The notes below the pieces were generated by a model, which saw nothing but the letters and a program-made list of their open reading frames with translations, was not told the DNA's origin and searched no databases. DNA of 64,000 nt. Origin: Paenibacillus sp. RUD330. GTDB lineage: Bacteria; Bacillota; Bacilli; Paenibacillales; Paenibacillaceae. The stretch covers positions 3,474,501 through 3,538,500 of the forward strand of contig NZ_CP022655.2 in assembly GCF_002243345.2 (NCBI RefSeq), written 5' to 3'. This document shows, piece by piece, positions 52,874 through 61,639 of the stretch (positions are counted from its first letter, which is position 1; every line of letters begins with the position of its first letter). The position numbers and the translations under genes are program-made.

Positions 52874-53146
52874 GTGCCAAACATCAAATCCGCCATCAAA
52901 CGCGTGAAAACGAGCGAGAAGCGCCGCGCTCTGAACGCTTCCCAAAAATCCGCGCTCCGCACGGCTGTCAAAGCAGCTGACGCAGCGACTACCGGTACCG
53001 ATGCGGAAGCAGCCAAGGCTGCTCTGATCGTCGCAACGAAAAAGCTGGACAAAGCCGTAACTAAAGGCCTGATCCATAAAAACGCTGCTGCCCGTAAAAA
53101 ATCCCGCCTGGCCAAAAAGCTCAACGCCATTTCGGCGCAAGCCTAA
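52874..53146 (+). CDS. rpsT: 30S ribosomal protein S20
   Basis: 90 residues. Typical S20: Lys/Arg/Ala-rich three-helix protein starting [17 protein letters not shown] and ending [11 protein letters not shown]. It binds 16S rRNA early in assembly. The start is GTG behind a near-perfect TAGGAGGTGA. It is transcribed toward holA, opposite to gpr, as in B. subtilis. Confidence 0.97.
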   Translation: MPNIKSAIKRVKTSEKRRALNASQKSALRTAVKAADAATTGTDAEAAKAALIVATKKLDKAVTKGLIHKNAAARKKSRLAKKLNAISAQA

Positions 53147-53156
53147 GGACAAGCTG

Positions 53157-53190
53157 ACAGCCCGTCTCCTCTTGGAGAAGGGCTGTTTTT
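53157..53190 (+). terminator. Rho-independent terminator of rpsT
   Basis: ACAGCCC / GGGCTGT stem with inner CTCC/GGAG pairing, followed by TTTTTC on the plus strand. Confidence 0.9.
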
Positions 53191-53232
53191 CGTTTGCCCG
53201 GACGGGACTCCTCTCAGGATACCCGCGAAATG

Positions 53233-53260
53233 AAAAAAGAATTGCTGCGCGCAGCAATTC
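53233..53260 (-). terminator. Terminator of holA
   Basis: GAATTGCTGCG-CGCAGCAATTC is a perfect 22-bp palindrome followed by six T residues on the minus strand. Confidence 0.8.
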
Positions 53261-53288
53261 TCATTCTTTTTGCCTTCGGCGCGGCATC

Positions 53289-54329
53289 TCATGCCCGCCC
53301 GCTTTTCGCTCCCGTTCCCATCGAGAGAAGGAACAGCTGCAAGCCCAGCTCTTTGTTGATGCGCCCCGTCTTCATCGCGTAATCAAGCTCGGCGAGCGCC
53401 GACAGATGCTCGCCGAGCACGGCCGTCTCGAACTTGCGCGCCTTCTCCGCGGCCAGCTTGACCGCGTAGGGATGAAGGCCCAGCTGGCCGGCCATCTGCT
53501 GCGGCGAATAGCGATGCCGCTCCAGCTCCTTGATCTGCAGCATGATGCGCAGCTGCCTCGCGACGAGAGCGGCGATGCGGATCGGCTCCTCCCGCCTCAG
53601 CAGCAGCTCCCGATAGATCGTCAGCGTCCGGTCCATGTTCAGCTCCGCCATGGAGTCGATCAGGGCGAACACATCCTCCTCGACCGTCGAGGCCGTCAAT
53701 CGGGCCACGTCTTCGACGGAGATGCTTCCTTCTTCCCCCGCGAACAGGCAGAGCTTGTCCACCTCCTGCGACAGCGCCTGCATGCCGGTGCCGACTCTGG
53801 AGACGAGCAGCGATGCCGCCTCCTCGCCTATGCTGCGGTTCTGGTCCTTCGCCCTGCGGATGATCCAGGTCGCCAGCTCGCCCTCGGTAAGCTCCGGGAA
53901 AGCGACGAGCAGGTTGCGCTCCTTGAGCAGCTTGACGGCCTTGCGGCGCTCATCGAGCTTGTCGGCCTGGACCAGGAAGACGATGATGCTCGTCTCGCTC
54001 GGATGCTCCATGTACGAGAGGAAGCGCTCCGCCTTATGCTCGACCTTTCCTTCCTTCGCCGCCGCGCACAGAAAGCTCGAATCCCTTGCCAGAATGATCT
54101 TCTTCGGCACAAAAAAAGGCAGCGTCTCGGCTTCGCCGATGATTTCCTCCAGCGAGGTCTCGGACATGTCGTACCGGACGATGCCGAGCTCCCTCTCGTC
54201 CGGCGCCAGCAGCTTCTCCGTCAGCATCGTCGCGAATTGGCTCATCCGGTAGCGGTCTTTCCCGAAGACGGCATAGACGGGAGCGATCCTGCCGGCCCGA
54301 ATATCCTTTACGGCGTCTTTGGCTTCCAT
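53289..54329 (-). CDS. holA: DNA polymerase III delta subunit
   Basis: About 346 residues. The clamp-loader subunit has an AAA+-like N-terminus beginning IAPVYAVFGKDRY, the delta motif LPFFVPKKIILAR near residue 80, and a C-terminal helical collar domain (LHPYAVKLAAEKARKF). The ATG chosen has GGAGGAGGGAC upstream. Neighbouring rpsT and gpr match the classical order. Confidence 0.95.
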   Translation of the reverse strand: MEAKDAVKDIRAGRIAPVYAVFGKDRYRMSQFATMLTEKLLAPDERELGIVRYDMSETSLEEIIGEAETLPFFVPKKIILARDSSFLCAAAKEGKVEHKAERFLSYMEHPSETSIIVFLVQADKLDERRKAVKLLKERNLLVAFPELTEGELATWIIRRAKDQNRSIGEEAASLLVSRVGTGMQALSQEVDKLCLFAGEEGSISVEDVARLTASTVEEDVFALIDSMAELNMDRTLTIYRELLLRREEPIRIAALVARQLRIMLQIKELERHRYSPQQMAGQLGLHPYAVKLAAEKARKFETAVLGEHLSALAELDYAMKTGRINKELGLQLFLLSMGTGAKSGRA

Positions 54330-54709
54330 GCCAGTCCCTCCTCCATGCTCATGTCGTCCCATCATAGGACAGAACCTCCTGCTTAGGCAAGGGCGGCGCC
54401 TCGCATTCGGCGCCGAGCCTCCTGCGTAGGCACCGTCCAAAAGGGAATAACGGTTGTTTCCGCCGGCGGAATGGATTCAACCCTCCTTCTCCGGCATCCG
54501 CAACAAACAGAGGAAGGCTTCGCCGTCTCCGACGAAGCCTTCCTCTGCCTGCCTCTGTTTGCCGTACATCTATATAAACATCGCCGCCAGAAGCCCATGG
54601 TGCCTCTACGGGATGGTCATACGATGCCAGGGAACGAGCCTTCCGTCCCGCCTGCATGCCGCCTGCTATACCATACGCGCATGCCCCGCGATCCGTGCTT
54701 GTACGCCGT
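54330..54709. other. Noncoding region between the anti-sigma gene and holA
   Basis: About 380 bp. It holds the hairpin listed separately and otherwise only weak open frames without ribosome binding sites. No holA promoter could be defended. Confidence 0.5.
54510..54545 (-). terminator. Probable terminator downstream of the anti-sigma factor gene
   Basis: GAGGAAGGCTTCG and CGAAGCCTTCCTC form a perfect 13-bp stem with a 10-nt loop. On the minus strand it is followed by TGTTTGTTG, a moderate T-rich stretch. It lies 165 bp after the stop codon. Confidence 0.65.
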
Positions 54710-55792
54710 TCAGGATTTTTGCTCCTCCACGGTGCCCTCGGCAGCTGCGATCTTGAATTTCTTGACGGCTCCGGAGCCGTCCTTCACCTCGACCGCAAGG
54801 GTCGTGCTGTCGGAGCTCCAGGAAGGAGAGCCCTGAAGCTCGCCGTCCAGCTTGAGCTCCGCCAGCTTTTTGTCCCCGCTCTCGAACACTTCCAGCAGGT
54901 TGCCGGTGACCGTGTAGCTGTACTTGCCGTCCGGAGATGCCGCAGAGGCTGCAAGTCCCTGGCTGGCGAATCCCTGCTCCGTTCCCGGCGATGGAGATGC
55001 CGGAGGGCTCGGGAATTGGGCGATTCCCATCGATGGTCCTCCCAGGTTCGCGGAGCCGGAATTGTTGGGATCGCTCTTGTTGAACTGGCTCGCTCCCCCG
55101 ACGCCTCCGACCCTGGCCGACGGGGATGGAGGCGTCGACGGCTTCGTGCCCGAGCCGCCTCCAGTCCCGCGGCTGCCGTCGGAGACCGCCGTCGGAGATG
55201 TGGCCGGCTCGCTCGAGCCGGTTCCCTCTTCCATGGACTTCATGGCCGCTCCCCCCGTATCCGCAGCTTCCTGATCAGCGGCAGACGAATACGGCGAGGC
55301 GTTGCCCGCGGCGGCAGGCGCCTTGGATTCCAGCATGGCGGTCTGCCTGTTCGGATGGGGACCGTTCAGGCTGACGGCGAGAATGATGGCCGCCGCCGCA
55401 ACCGCGGTCGCCCCTCCCCATGCAGCCGTTCTGCGGCCAAGCCAGCCCGTCCGCTTCCGCGAAGCCCGGTGCGAGCCGAGCGAGCCGCCTTCCGCCGCAG
55501 CGGCTTCCTCCGCCTGAGTCCGCTCTTCGTCCATGACCGCCGCCTGGGCGGCCTTGGCATCCCGCAGCGCGTCGATCTCGGCCAGCTGCGGCAGGATGGA
55601 ATCCACCAGGCTGAAGGGCGGCGTGACCTTGGGCAGCTCCTCGAGCTCTTCGGAGAGCCTCTGAAGACGCTCGAACAGCTCCTGGTCGTCCGGGCAGTTC
55701 TTGAGATGCTCCATCAAGAGCACGCGTTCATGCTCGTCAAGATCGCCGTCCAAATATCGATTCATAACCTCAACCACCTCTTGACAAGTCAT
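54710..55792 (-). CDS. Anti-sigma factor with zinc-finger-like N-terminus (RsiW-like)
   Basis: 360 residues. The cytoplasmic N-terminus begins MTCQEVVEVMNRYLDGDL and continues with HLKNCPDD; the HCC-type zinc anti-sigma motif normally ends in CxxC, but the last Cys is Asp here. A membrane segment is near residues 125-145 (AVAAAAIILAVSL), then a long Ser/Gly/Pro-rich extracytoplasmic linker and a C-terminal beta domain. Its ATG overlaps the sigma factor stop by 4 bases, the usual sign of a cognate pair. It should hold the sigma factor at the membrane until regulated proteolysis. Confidence 0.85.
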   Translation of the reverse strand: MTCQEVVEVMNRYLDGDLDEHERVLLMEHLKNCPDDQELFERLQRLSEELEELPKVTPPFSLVDSILPQLAEIDALRDAKAAQAAVMDEERTQAEEAAAAEGGSLGSHRASRKRTGWLGRRTAAWGGATAVAAAAIILAVSLNGPHPNRQTAMLESKAPAAAGNASPYSSAADQEAADTGGAAMKSMEEGTGSSEPATSPTAVSDGSRGTGGGSGTKPSTPPSPSARVGGVGGASQFNKSDPNNSGSANLGGPSMGIAQFPSPPASPSPGTEQGFASQGLAASAASPDGKYSYTVTGNLLEVFESGDKKLAELKLDGELQGSPSWSSDSTTLAVEVKDGSGAVKKFKIAAAEGTVEEQKS

Positions 55793-56337
55793 CCTCGGAC
55801 ACCACCTTTCTGATAGTCATGCAGCAGCGTCTGAAGCTGTTGCCTGGCCCGGAATAAATAGGATTTCACCGTATTCAGCGGAAGATCGAGGGAATCCGCG
55901 ATTTCGTTGTACGAGAAGTCCTGCAAATAACGGAGCACGACAACGGCTCTGTGGTGATCCGGAAGCTTGTCGATTGCTTCTCGAATATCTTTGGCCGCAT
56001 AGGCGGACAATACTTCCTCTTCCACGTCCTGCTTCTCACGGAAGACCATATCATGCTCTTCGATGGACACGACGGGCTTGGTGCGCCGGAACTTGTCGAT
56101 GCAGATGTTCGTGACGATTCTCTGCACCCATGTCTTGAACTGCGCTTTTTCCTCGTAGGAAGTAATTTTGGTATAAATGCGAATGAGCGCTTCCTGGGAA
56201 GCGTCCAGCGCGTCCTGCTCGTTGCCCAGTATATAATAGGCCGTCCGATATACGTGATTTTCTATTTCGCGCAATAGGGACACGAGAGCGTCGCGATCGC
56301 CCTGTTGAGCGGCTCGTATGAGACCAGGCTCTACCAC
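55789..56337 (-). CDS. ECF RNA polymerase sigma factor (SigW-like)
   Basis: About 182 residues. Sigma region 2 (DALDASQEALIRIYTKI, FKTWVQRIVTNICIDKFRR) and region 4 (LPDHHRAVVVLRYLQDFSYNEIADSLDLPLNTVKSYLFRAR) are clear. The sequence resembles the SigW group that responds to cell-envelope stress. The GTG start follows GAGGGGG at good spacing. An ECF-type promoter lies about 30 bp upstream, consistent with autoregulation. Confidence 0.92.
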   Translation of the reverse strand: MVEPGLIRAAQQGDRDALVSLLREIENHVYRTAYYILGNEQDALDASQEALIRIYTKITSYEEKAQFKTWVQRIVTNICIDKFRRTKPVVSIEEHDMVFREKQDVEEEVLSAYAAKDIREAIDKLPDHHRAVVVLRYLQDFSYNEIADSLDLPLNTVKSYLFRARQQLQTLLHDYQKGGVRG

Positions 56338-56366
56338 GAAGGTTCCCCCTCTCTTGCACCCGTACT

Positions 56367-56393
56367 GACGCGCGCCTGGCGCGAAAGGTTGCA
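56367..56393 (-). promoter_or_regulatory. Candidate ECF (SigW-type) autoregulatory promoter
   Basis: Minus strand TGCAACCTTT (-35, SigW consensus TGAAACnTTT) and CGTC (-10, consensus CGTA) with a 17-bp gap between TGCAAC and CGTC, leading to a short leader before the sigma factor GTG. Confidence 0.55.
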
Positions 56394-56481
56394 GGGCAAG
56401 CATAAGTAATATAAAAAAGTTAGTTATGGTAAATAATGCCGTGAATGAAAATGAAGCAGGCATTTACCACCCAACAATAGC

Positions 56482-56513
56482 AAAAAAAACTCCCGGCGTA
56501 TAGACGCCGGGAG
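56482..56513 (-). terminator. Terminator of the GntR-LacI hybrid regulator gene
   Basis: CTCCCGGCGT-ATAG-ACGCCGGGAG, a perfect 10-bp stem, followed by eight T residues on the minus strand. Confidence 0.92.
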
Positions 56514-56558
56514 CGGGAGTCATTGGCAACGGCCGGAACAGCGGAATTGCAGCCGCTT

Positions 56559-57692
56559 TCAGGCAAGCCGATGGACCGATTTCCTTTCGATCAGGCTGAC
56601 CGGAACGACATGCTGCCCCGTGTCGGCCTGGCCCTGCCGCAGCCTATGGATGAGCAGCTCCGCCGCCATCCGGCCGATCTCGTCGTAATTCTGCGCGACC
56701 GTCGCCACCGGGATATGCAGCATCTCGCAGATCGGATTGTTGTCGAAGCCGAAGATGGACAGATCGTCGGGAACCCGCATGTCCAGCTGCTGGGCATAGA
56801 GCAGAAGCTGGACCGCGATGAGGTCGTTCTCCACCTGCACCGCCGTAATGCCGTTCTCCCGGTAGCCGTTCAGCAGCCCGCTGAAAAAAGCGGTTTTTCC
56901 GGCAGCCTTCAGCTCCTTGCTCGCGCCAAGCCGCACCAGCTCGGGAAGGAGGGGAACTCCGCGGTCCTTCATGGCCTTGCAGTAGCCGAAGTAGCGGCTG
57001 CGCACCGAGGAGACCGACTCGATTCCCGCGTTGCTGAAGAAGGCGATGCGCCGGTGGCCCAGATCGATCAGCCGGGATACCGCCTCGTACACGCCGCCGA
57101 AATTGTCGGAGACGACCGAGGGAATCGGCATGCCGGGCATCTCCTTGTCGATGGTGACGATCGGAAAATCCATCAAGTACAGCCGGTTGAGCCGCTCGAA
57201 GCTGCAGGAGTCGTTGAGCGGATACAGGATGACGGCCGAGCTTCCCCGGCCCGGCATCGATTCCAGCAGCTCTTCTTCCAGCGCCGGATCGCTGTTGCTC
57301 GTATGGAGGCTGAGATGGTAGCCGAGCCGGTTGAGGTAATTGGAGGCTCCGCGGATATAACCGACCATGGCCCCTTCATCGAGATGAGGCAGGATCATGG
57401 ATATGATCGGGCCCGGCTCCACCTCCGCAAAAGCAGGAGGATGCGGAGCCTGGCGTTCCGGAGCCGCATCCGCTTTCTTTACGAAGCTCCCGCTGCCTTG
57501 GATCCGGTAGATGTAGCCTTCCCTCTCGAGCTCCTCGAGTGCTCGGCGGGTCGTGATCCGGCTGACGCTGTAGAGGGATGAAAGCTCGTTCTCGGTCGGC
57601 AGCTGCTGATCCGGCTGATAGTCGCCCTGATCGATTTTGGACTGCAGCTCATCCTTGATGACGGAATAGAGCGGTTTCTGGGATTTGCTCAC
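56559..57692 (-). CDS. GntR-family regulator with LacI-type sensor domain (AraR-like)
   Basis: 377 residues. The N-terminal GntR winged helix (LPTENELSSLYSVSRITTRRALEELEREGYI) is fused to a periplasmic-binding-like ligand domain, as in AraR of B. subtilis. Such regulators sense a sugar and release operators of uptake genes. The start is GTG preceded by AGGATGTGA. It is the last gene after the three ABC transporter genes, separated by a hairpin, and probably regulates them (inference). Confidence 0.92.
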   Translation of the reverse strand: MSKSQKPLYSVIKDELQSKIDQGDYQPDQQLPTENELSSLYSVSRITTRRALEELEREGYIYRIQGSGSFVKKADAAPERQAPHPPAFAEVEPGPIISMILPHLDEGAMVGYIRGASNYLNRLGYHLSLHTSNSDPALEEELLESMPGRGSSAVILYPLNDSCSFERLNRLYLMDFPIVTIDKEMPGMPIPSVVSDNFGGVYEAVSRLIDLGHRRIAFFSNAGIESVSSVRSRYFGYCKAMKDRGVPLLPELVRLGASKELKAAGKTAFFSGLLNGYRENGITAVQVENDLIAVQLLLYAQQLDMRVPDDLSIFGFDNNPICEMLHIPVATVAQNYDEIGRMAAELLIHRLRQGQADTGQHVVPVSLIERKSVHRLA

Positions 57693-57796
57693 TGCGATTA
57701 TTCACATCCTGCCTTAAAGCACCGGGTTCTGCCGCTGCCGGCGAAGCCCGTTGTCGTGATTTCATTGTACATGAAAATAGCTTAACCGGCTACGAG

Positions 57797-57834
57797 CCGG
57801 AGCCGCCCCGCCCCCGGAAGGAGGCGGCGTCCGG
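57797..57834. other. GC-rich hairpin between the binding-protein gene and the GntR gene
   Basis: CCGGAGCCGCC pairs with GGCGGC-G-TCCGG across a 15-nt loop. No T-run follows, so it is an attenuator or mRNA-end structure rather than a standard terminator. Confidence 0.45.
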
Positions 57835-57862
57835 ACCCGGCTCTGCCGCTTGTCTGCCTGAT

Positions 57863-59473
57863 CTACTTCACGCTTTGATAGCGTTCATACTGGCCCTTCT
57901 TGAACGCCAGATAATCCTGTGCGCCCATTTTGTCCAAAGTGGCGACATACTGGTCCCAGCCGCTGTCGAAGTCGGCCTGCCCCGTGACGAATTTCACCCT
58001 CATCTGCTGGATGTACTTGTTGATGTCCGTCAAGATGGCCGACTGCTTTTTGGCTTCCTCCGCAGTCGGAGAAAATTCGGGCCACACTTCCTCCGGCAGG
58101 AACTGCTGGAGCTCCGCCGCATTCGTCTTGAAGTCCTCGTCCACCGTCTTGCCCTTCACGGCGGAACGAAGCTCCATATCGGGCTCCGCGTACGGGTAGC
58201 CGCCTCCATACACGTTGTCCACGTACTGGAACGCTCCGAGCTGGATGCCGCCCTTGTACGTGCGGATCTCTTCGCTGTATTGCGGCTTGCCGTCCACCAT
58301 GGTGTACGTTTCGCCCTCGATGCCGAAGTAGCCGAAGTTGCTTCCTTCCTCGCCGTAGAAATAATCGACCCACTCCATCGTTTCCTCCGGATGCTTGTTG
58401 GACTTGGTGATCGTGAAGGAGGACGTCTGCCTCGTCATGGGATCCATCCAGTTCACGACCTTGTCCCCATGCGGACCGGCCAGCACGTTGATGCCGATAT
58501 AGTCCTTGGCCCCGATCGTGCCGATATAATGCGGATCTCCCCACGAGAAGGCTCCGACCTTGCCGGCCGAGCCGTCGGCCGCCCACTGGGCGTATTCATA
58601 GCCGGAATAGTTGAGCTGCGGCAGCGTGCCGTCCTTGAACAGCCCGTTCAGGTACTGCAGCACCTCCTTGTACTTCGGATCGTTGAAGATGAGCTTGACC
58701 TCGCCGTCCGAATCCTTGTAGATCCAGCTTGCCGCTCCCTTGTAGCCTCCGTTCCCCATGCCGAAGCTGCCGTACAGCTGCCGCTCGAACATGCCGTTGA
58801 TGAAGCCCGTCGGCATGACCCAGCCCATCTCGTCGTTCGGATCGCCGTTGCCGTTGGCGTCCTTCTCCTTGAACGTCTTGAGAGCCGCCTGCAGCTCGTC
58901 CGTCGTCTTGGGCACCGGCAAGCCGAGGTTGTCCAGCCAGGTTTTGTTGATGTAGAGCCGGATGGACCGGTACGGAAGGGCCGTATCGATGTACGGCAAG
59001 GAGTAGATATGGCCGTCCGGCATCGTGATCGCCTTCTTGACCTCCGGATTTTTCTCGAACCATCGCTTCAGATTCGGAGCATGCTGTTCGATGAGATCCT
59101 CCAGCGGAAGGAACAAGCCCTGCTCCCCGTACTTGATGAGCTCGGAGCTGCTGAAGCCGGTCTGATAGAATGCGTCCGGAAGCTTGCCGGAGGCGAGCAT
59201 GACGTTTTTGCGCTCCGCCGAGCTCTCGCCCGGTATCTCCTCCCACTCGATGTGGATGCCGGTCTTCTCCTCATATTTCTTCCACATCCACAGGTCCTTC
59301 GAAGCCGGATGGACGTCCGTGAAGCTGTCCCGGGCCATCTTGAGCGTGAGCTTGCCGTCCTTGCCCCCGCTGCCGGATTCCCCGCTTCCTGCCGAGCCGC
59401 CCGACTGGCAGCCGGCCAGCATCAGCACGGCAAGCCCCCCGATCAGCCCTTGTTTCAACCTTGCGTTGTTCAT
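57863..59473 (-). CDS. LplA-like solute-binding lipoprotein (right-end transporter)
   Basis: 536 residues. The signal peptide ends in the lipobox MLAGC (lipidated Cys22), followed by a Gly/Ser-rich linker. The mature protein is a large family-1 solute-binding protein of the LplA/YtcQ group that accompanies YtcP/LplB-type permeases in Paenibacillus. Likely ligand: an oligosaccharide from plant or polysaccharide breakdown (family inference). Confidence 0.92.
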   Translation of the reverse strand: MNNARLKQGLIGGLAVLMLAGCQSGGSAGSGESGSGGKDGKLTLKMARDSFTDVHPASKDLWMWKKYEEKTGIHIEWEEIPGESSAERKNVMLASGKLPDAFYQTGFSSSELIKYGEQGLFLPLEDLIEQHAPNLKRWFEKNPEVKKAITMPDGHIYSLPYIDTALPYRSIRLYINKTWLDNLGLPVPKTTDELQAALKTFKEKDANGNGDPNDEMGWVMPTGFINGMFERQLYGSFGMGNGGYKGAASWIYKDSDGEVKLIFNDPKYKEVLQYLNGLFKDGTLPQLNYSGYEYAQWAADGSAGKVGAFSWGDPHYIGTIGAKDYIGINVLAGPHGDKVVNWMDPMTRQTSSFTITKSNKHPEETMEWVDYFYGEEGSNFGYFGIEGETYTMVDGKPQYSEEIRTYKGGIQLGAFQYVDNVYGGGYPYAEPDMELRSAVKGKTVDEDFKTNAAELQQFLPEEVWPEFSPTAEEAKKQSAILTDINKYIQQMRVKFVTGQADFDSGWDQYVATLDKMGAQDYLAFKKGQYERYQSVK

Positions 59474-59520
59474 GTCTACTCCCCCTGTCGCATTGTAGGG
59501 CAGACTTGCTTGTCTGCCGT

Positions 59521-60414
59521 CTAGCCTTTGATCGCGCCGACGAGAATGCCTTTTTCAAAAAATTTCGACAATAACGGATAAAGGATAAGCAGAGGAAGCG
59601 AGGATGCGACGACGATGGAGTACTTGATTCCTTCGCGCGCCATCATCCGCTGGCTGTACTGCTCGTCCACCGCGACCCCGAGCATGTCCTGCATGCTGTT
59701 TTTGATCAGGATCTCCCTCAGGAACAGCTGCAGAGGGAACTTGTCCCTGTCCGTCATGTAGATCAGGGAATCGAAGTAGGAATTCCAATGCCCGACTCCG
59801 TAGAACAGGATCATGACGGCGATGATCGGCATGGACAGCGGAAGCACGATTTTGAACAGCAGCCGCCAGTCGCTGCAGCCGTCGACGAACGCGCTCTCCT
59901 CCAGCTCGACCGGAATCTGGGTCTGGAAGTAGGTTCTCATGATGATGAGATTGAACACGCTGATCGCTCCCGGCAGGACGAGCACCCAGATACTGTTCAG
60001 AATGCCGAGAGACTGGTTGACCAGATAGGTCGGGATGAGGCCGCCGCTGAAAAACATCGTGAACGTGAACAGGAACGTGAACACGTTCTTGCCGTAGAAC
60101 CGGCGGCGCGACAGCGGATAAGCGCCCAGGATCGTCATGAACACATTGATCGCCGTGCCGACCGTCGTATAGAGGACCGTATTGCGGTAGCCGATCCAGA
60201 TGTCGCCGTTCTCGAAGATCGCCTTGTAGCTTTCCAGGTTGAAGCCCTGCGGCCAGACCAGCAGAAACGTATCGTAGATCTTCCGCGGATCCGAGACGGA
60301 GGCGATAATGACGAACAGAAGCGGGTACAAGAGCACGATCGTAATGAGCAGCACGAGCGTCAGATTGACGGCCTCGAATGCTTTTTCTCCAGGCGTCTGC
60401 TTGATGGTATCCAT
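59521..60414 (-). CDS. LplC/YtcP-type sugar ABC transporter permease
   Basis: 297 residues, six hydrophobic segments and the EAA loop EESAFVDGCSDWRL near residue 178. Family ending EKGILVGAIKG. It lies 12 bp after the partner permease gene. Confidence 0.93.
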   Translation of the reverse strand: MDTIKQTPGEKAFEAVNLTLVLLITIVLLYPLLFVIIASVSDPRKIYDTFLLVWPQGFNLESYKAIFENGDIWIGYRNTVLYTTVGTAINVFMTILGAYPLSRRRFYGKNVFTFLFTFTMFFSGGLIPTYLVNQSLGILNSIWVLVLPGAISVFNLIIMRTYFQTQIPVELEESAFVDGCSDWRLLFKIVLPLSMPIIAVMILFYGVGHWNSYFDSLIYMTDRDKFPLQLFLREILIKNSMQDMLGVAVDEQYSQRMMAREGIKYSIVVASSLPLLILYPLLSKFFEKGILVGAIKG

Positions 60415-60426
60415 GCGGGCTCCTCC

Positions 60427-61383
60427 TTACCAGAGGCTGGTCTGTCCGGCCCGCTTGGCGATGGCGTTGAACAGGATCAGCAGGATGAAATTGACGACGT
60501 TGTTGAACAGGCCTACGGCCGCGGAAAAGCTGTACTGGGCTTCGACGATGCCGCTCTTGTACATGTACGTGGAGATGACCTCTGACTTGGCGAGGTTCAT
60601 GTCGGTCTGCATGAGCAGCACCTTCTCGAAGCCGACGTTCATCACCCCTCCGATGCTCATGATGGACAGGATCATGATCGTCGGCATGATGCCGGGAAGA
60701 GTCACATGCCAGATGCGCCGGAAGCGGCTTGCCCCGTCTATGTATGCGGCTTCATATTGATCCGGCGGTATGCCCGCCATCGCGGCCGTATAGATGAGGG
60801 ACGACCAGCCGATGGACTGCCACAGGCCCGACCAGACGAACAGATGCCAGAAATGGGACGGATTCGCCATGAAATCGATCGGAGAGCCGCCGAAGCGGGT
60901 GATGATTCCGTTGATGACGCCCGTTGTCGGAGAGATGAAGAAGAACAGGATGCCGACCGCCACGACGACGGAGATGAAATGCGGCGCGTAGGAGATCGTC
61001 TGCACGATGCCGCGCAGCCGCTTGCGCCTGATCTCGTTGAACATGAGAGCGAGGATGATGGGAGCCGGTATGCCGACGATCAGCCCGTAAACGCTGATGC
61101 CGAGCGTGTTCCGGAGAATGTCCCAGAAGAAGAAGGTGCGGAAGAAACGGGTGAAATGCTCCAGCCCTACCCAGGGGCTTCCCGTAATTCCGAGAGCGGG
61201 CATGTAGTCCTTGAATGCGATCTGAATTCCGTACAGCGGCCAGAAATGCCAGATGACGAAATAAAAAAAGGCCGGTGCGATGATCAGGTACAATCCGATA
61301 TTGCGCTTCAGCTGTTTTCCGATCTCCGCGAGCCGGCGGGAAAAACCTTCGGCCGAGGGCTTTCGCGCCGTCTGGATTTCCAT
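60427..61383 (-). CDS. LplB-type sugar ABC transporter permease
   Basis: About 318 residues, six hydrophobic segments, WHFWPLYGIQIAFKDY near the N-terminus and the EAA loop EAAYIDGASRFRR near residue 210. The start is uncertain: the ATG used here has AAGGAG 12 bases upstream, and an ATG 8 codons earlier lacks a ribosome binding site. It is the first gene of the three-gene transporter, behind a cre site and two copies of a short repeat. Confidence 0.92.
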   Translation of the reverse strand: MEIQTARKPSAEGFSRRLAEIGKQLKRNIGLYLIIAPAFFYFVIWHFWPLYGIQIAFKDYMPALGITGSPWVGLEHFTRFFRTFFFWDILRNTLGISVYGLIVGIPAPIILALMFNEIRRKRLRGIVQTISYAPHFISVVVAVGILFFFISPTTGVINGIITRFGGSPIDFMANPSHFWHLFVWSGLWQSIGWSSLIYTAAMAGIPPDQYEAAYIDGASRFRRIWHVTLPGIMPTIMILSIMSIGGVMNVGFEKVLLMQTDMNLAKSEVISTYMYKSGIVEAQYSFSAAVGLFNNVVNFILLILFNAIAKRAGQTSLW

Positions 61384-61410
61384 GCGGGCATCCATCTCCT
61401 TTTCCATAAC

Positions 61411-61427
61411 TTGTTATGACAAATAAA
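61411..61427. promoter_or_regulatory. Candidate operator, copy 1 (TTGT-TATG-ACAA)
   Basis: TTGTTATGACAAATAAA contains the inverted repeat TTGT/ACAA and overlaps another inverted repeat, CATAAC-TT-GTTATG. It lies next to the start of the first permease gene. A second copy is 114 bp upstream. Confidence 0.5.
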
Positions 61428-61471
61428 ATATTATCGGAATATTTGATATATGTATATGATGAATTAGTCCT

Positions 61472-61486
61472 ATGAAAGCGTTTTAT
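61472..61486. promoter_or_regulatory. Candidate cre (CcpA) site of the right-end transporter operon
   Basis: ATGAAAGCGTTTTAT is a full match to the Bacillus cre pattern WTGAAARCGYTTTWNN, between the two candidate operators and upstream of the permease gene. Confidence 0.65.
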
Positions 61487-61524
61487 AGAGCCGTTCGTTC
61501 TGATTCCCTTTATTTTCCTCACAT

Positions 61525-61541
61525 TTGTTATGACATATAAA
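61525..61541. promoter_or_regulatory. Candidate operator, copy 2
   Basis: TTGTTATGACATATAAA matches copy 1 at 16 of 17 positions. Both probably bind one regulator, most simply the GntR-LacI hybrid encoded at the end of the operon. Confidence 0.5.
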
Positions 61542-61599
61542 GTGAGGTAAGCATGAATTCTCCTTGAATGACTGTTCGAATCCAGGTCTTTGGACCTAT

Positions 61600-61639
61600 A
61601 AAAAAAGCATGGATTCCGCTGATGCAGCGGAATCCATGC
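61600..61639 (-). terminator. Terminator of the two-component system genes
   Basis: GCATGGATTCCGCT-GATGC-AGCGGAATCCATGC, a perfect 14-bp stem, followed by six to seven T residues on the minus strand. Confidence 0.93.
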
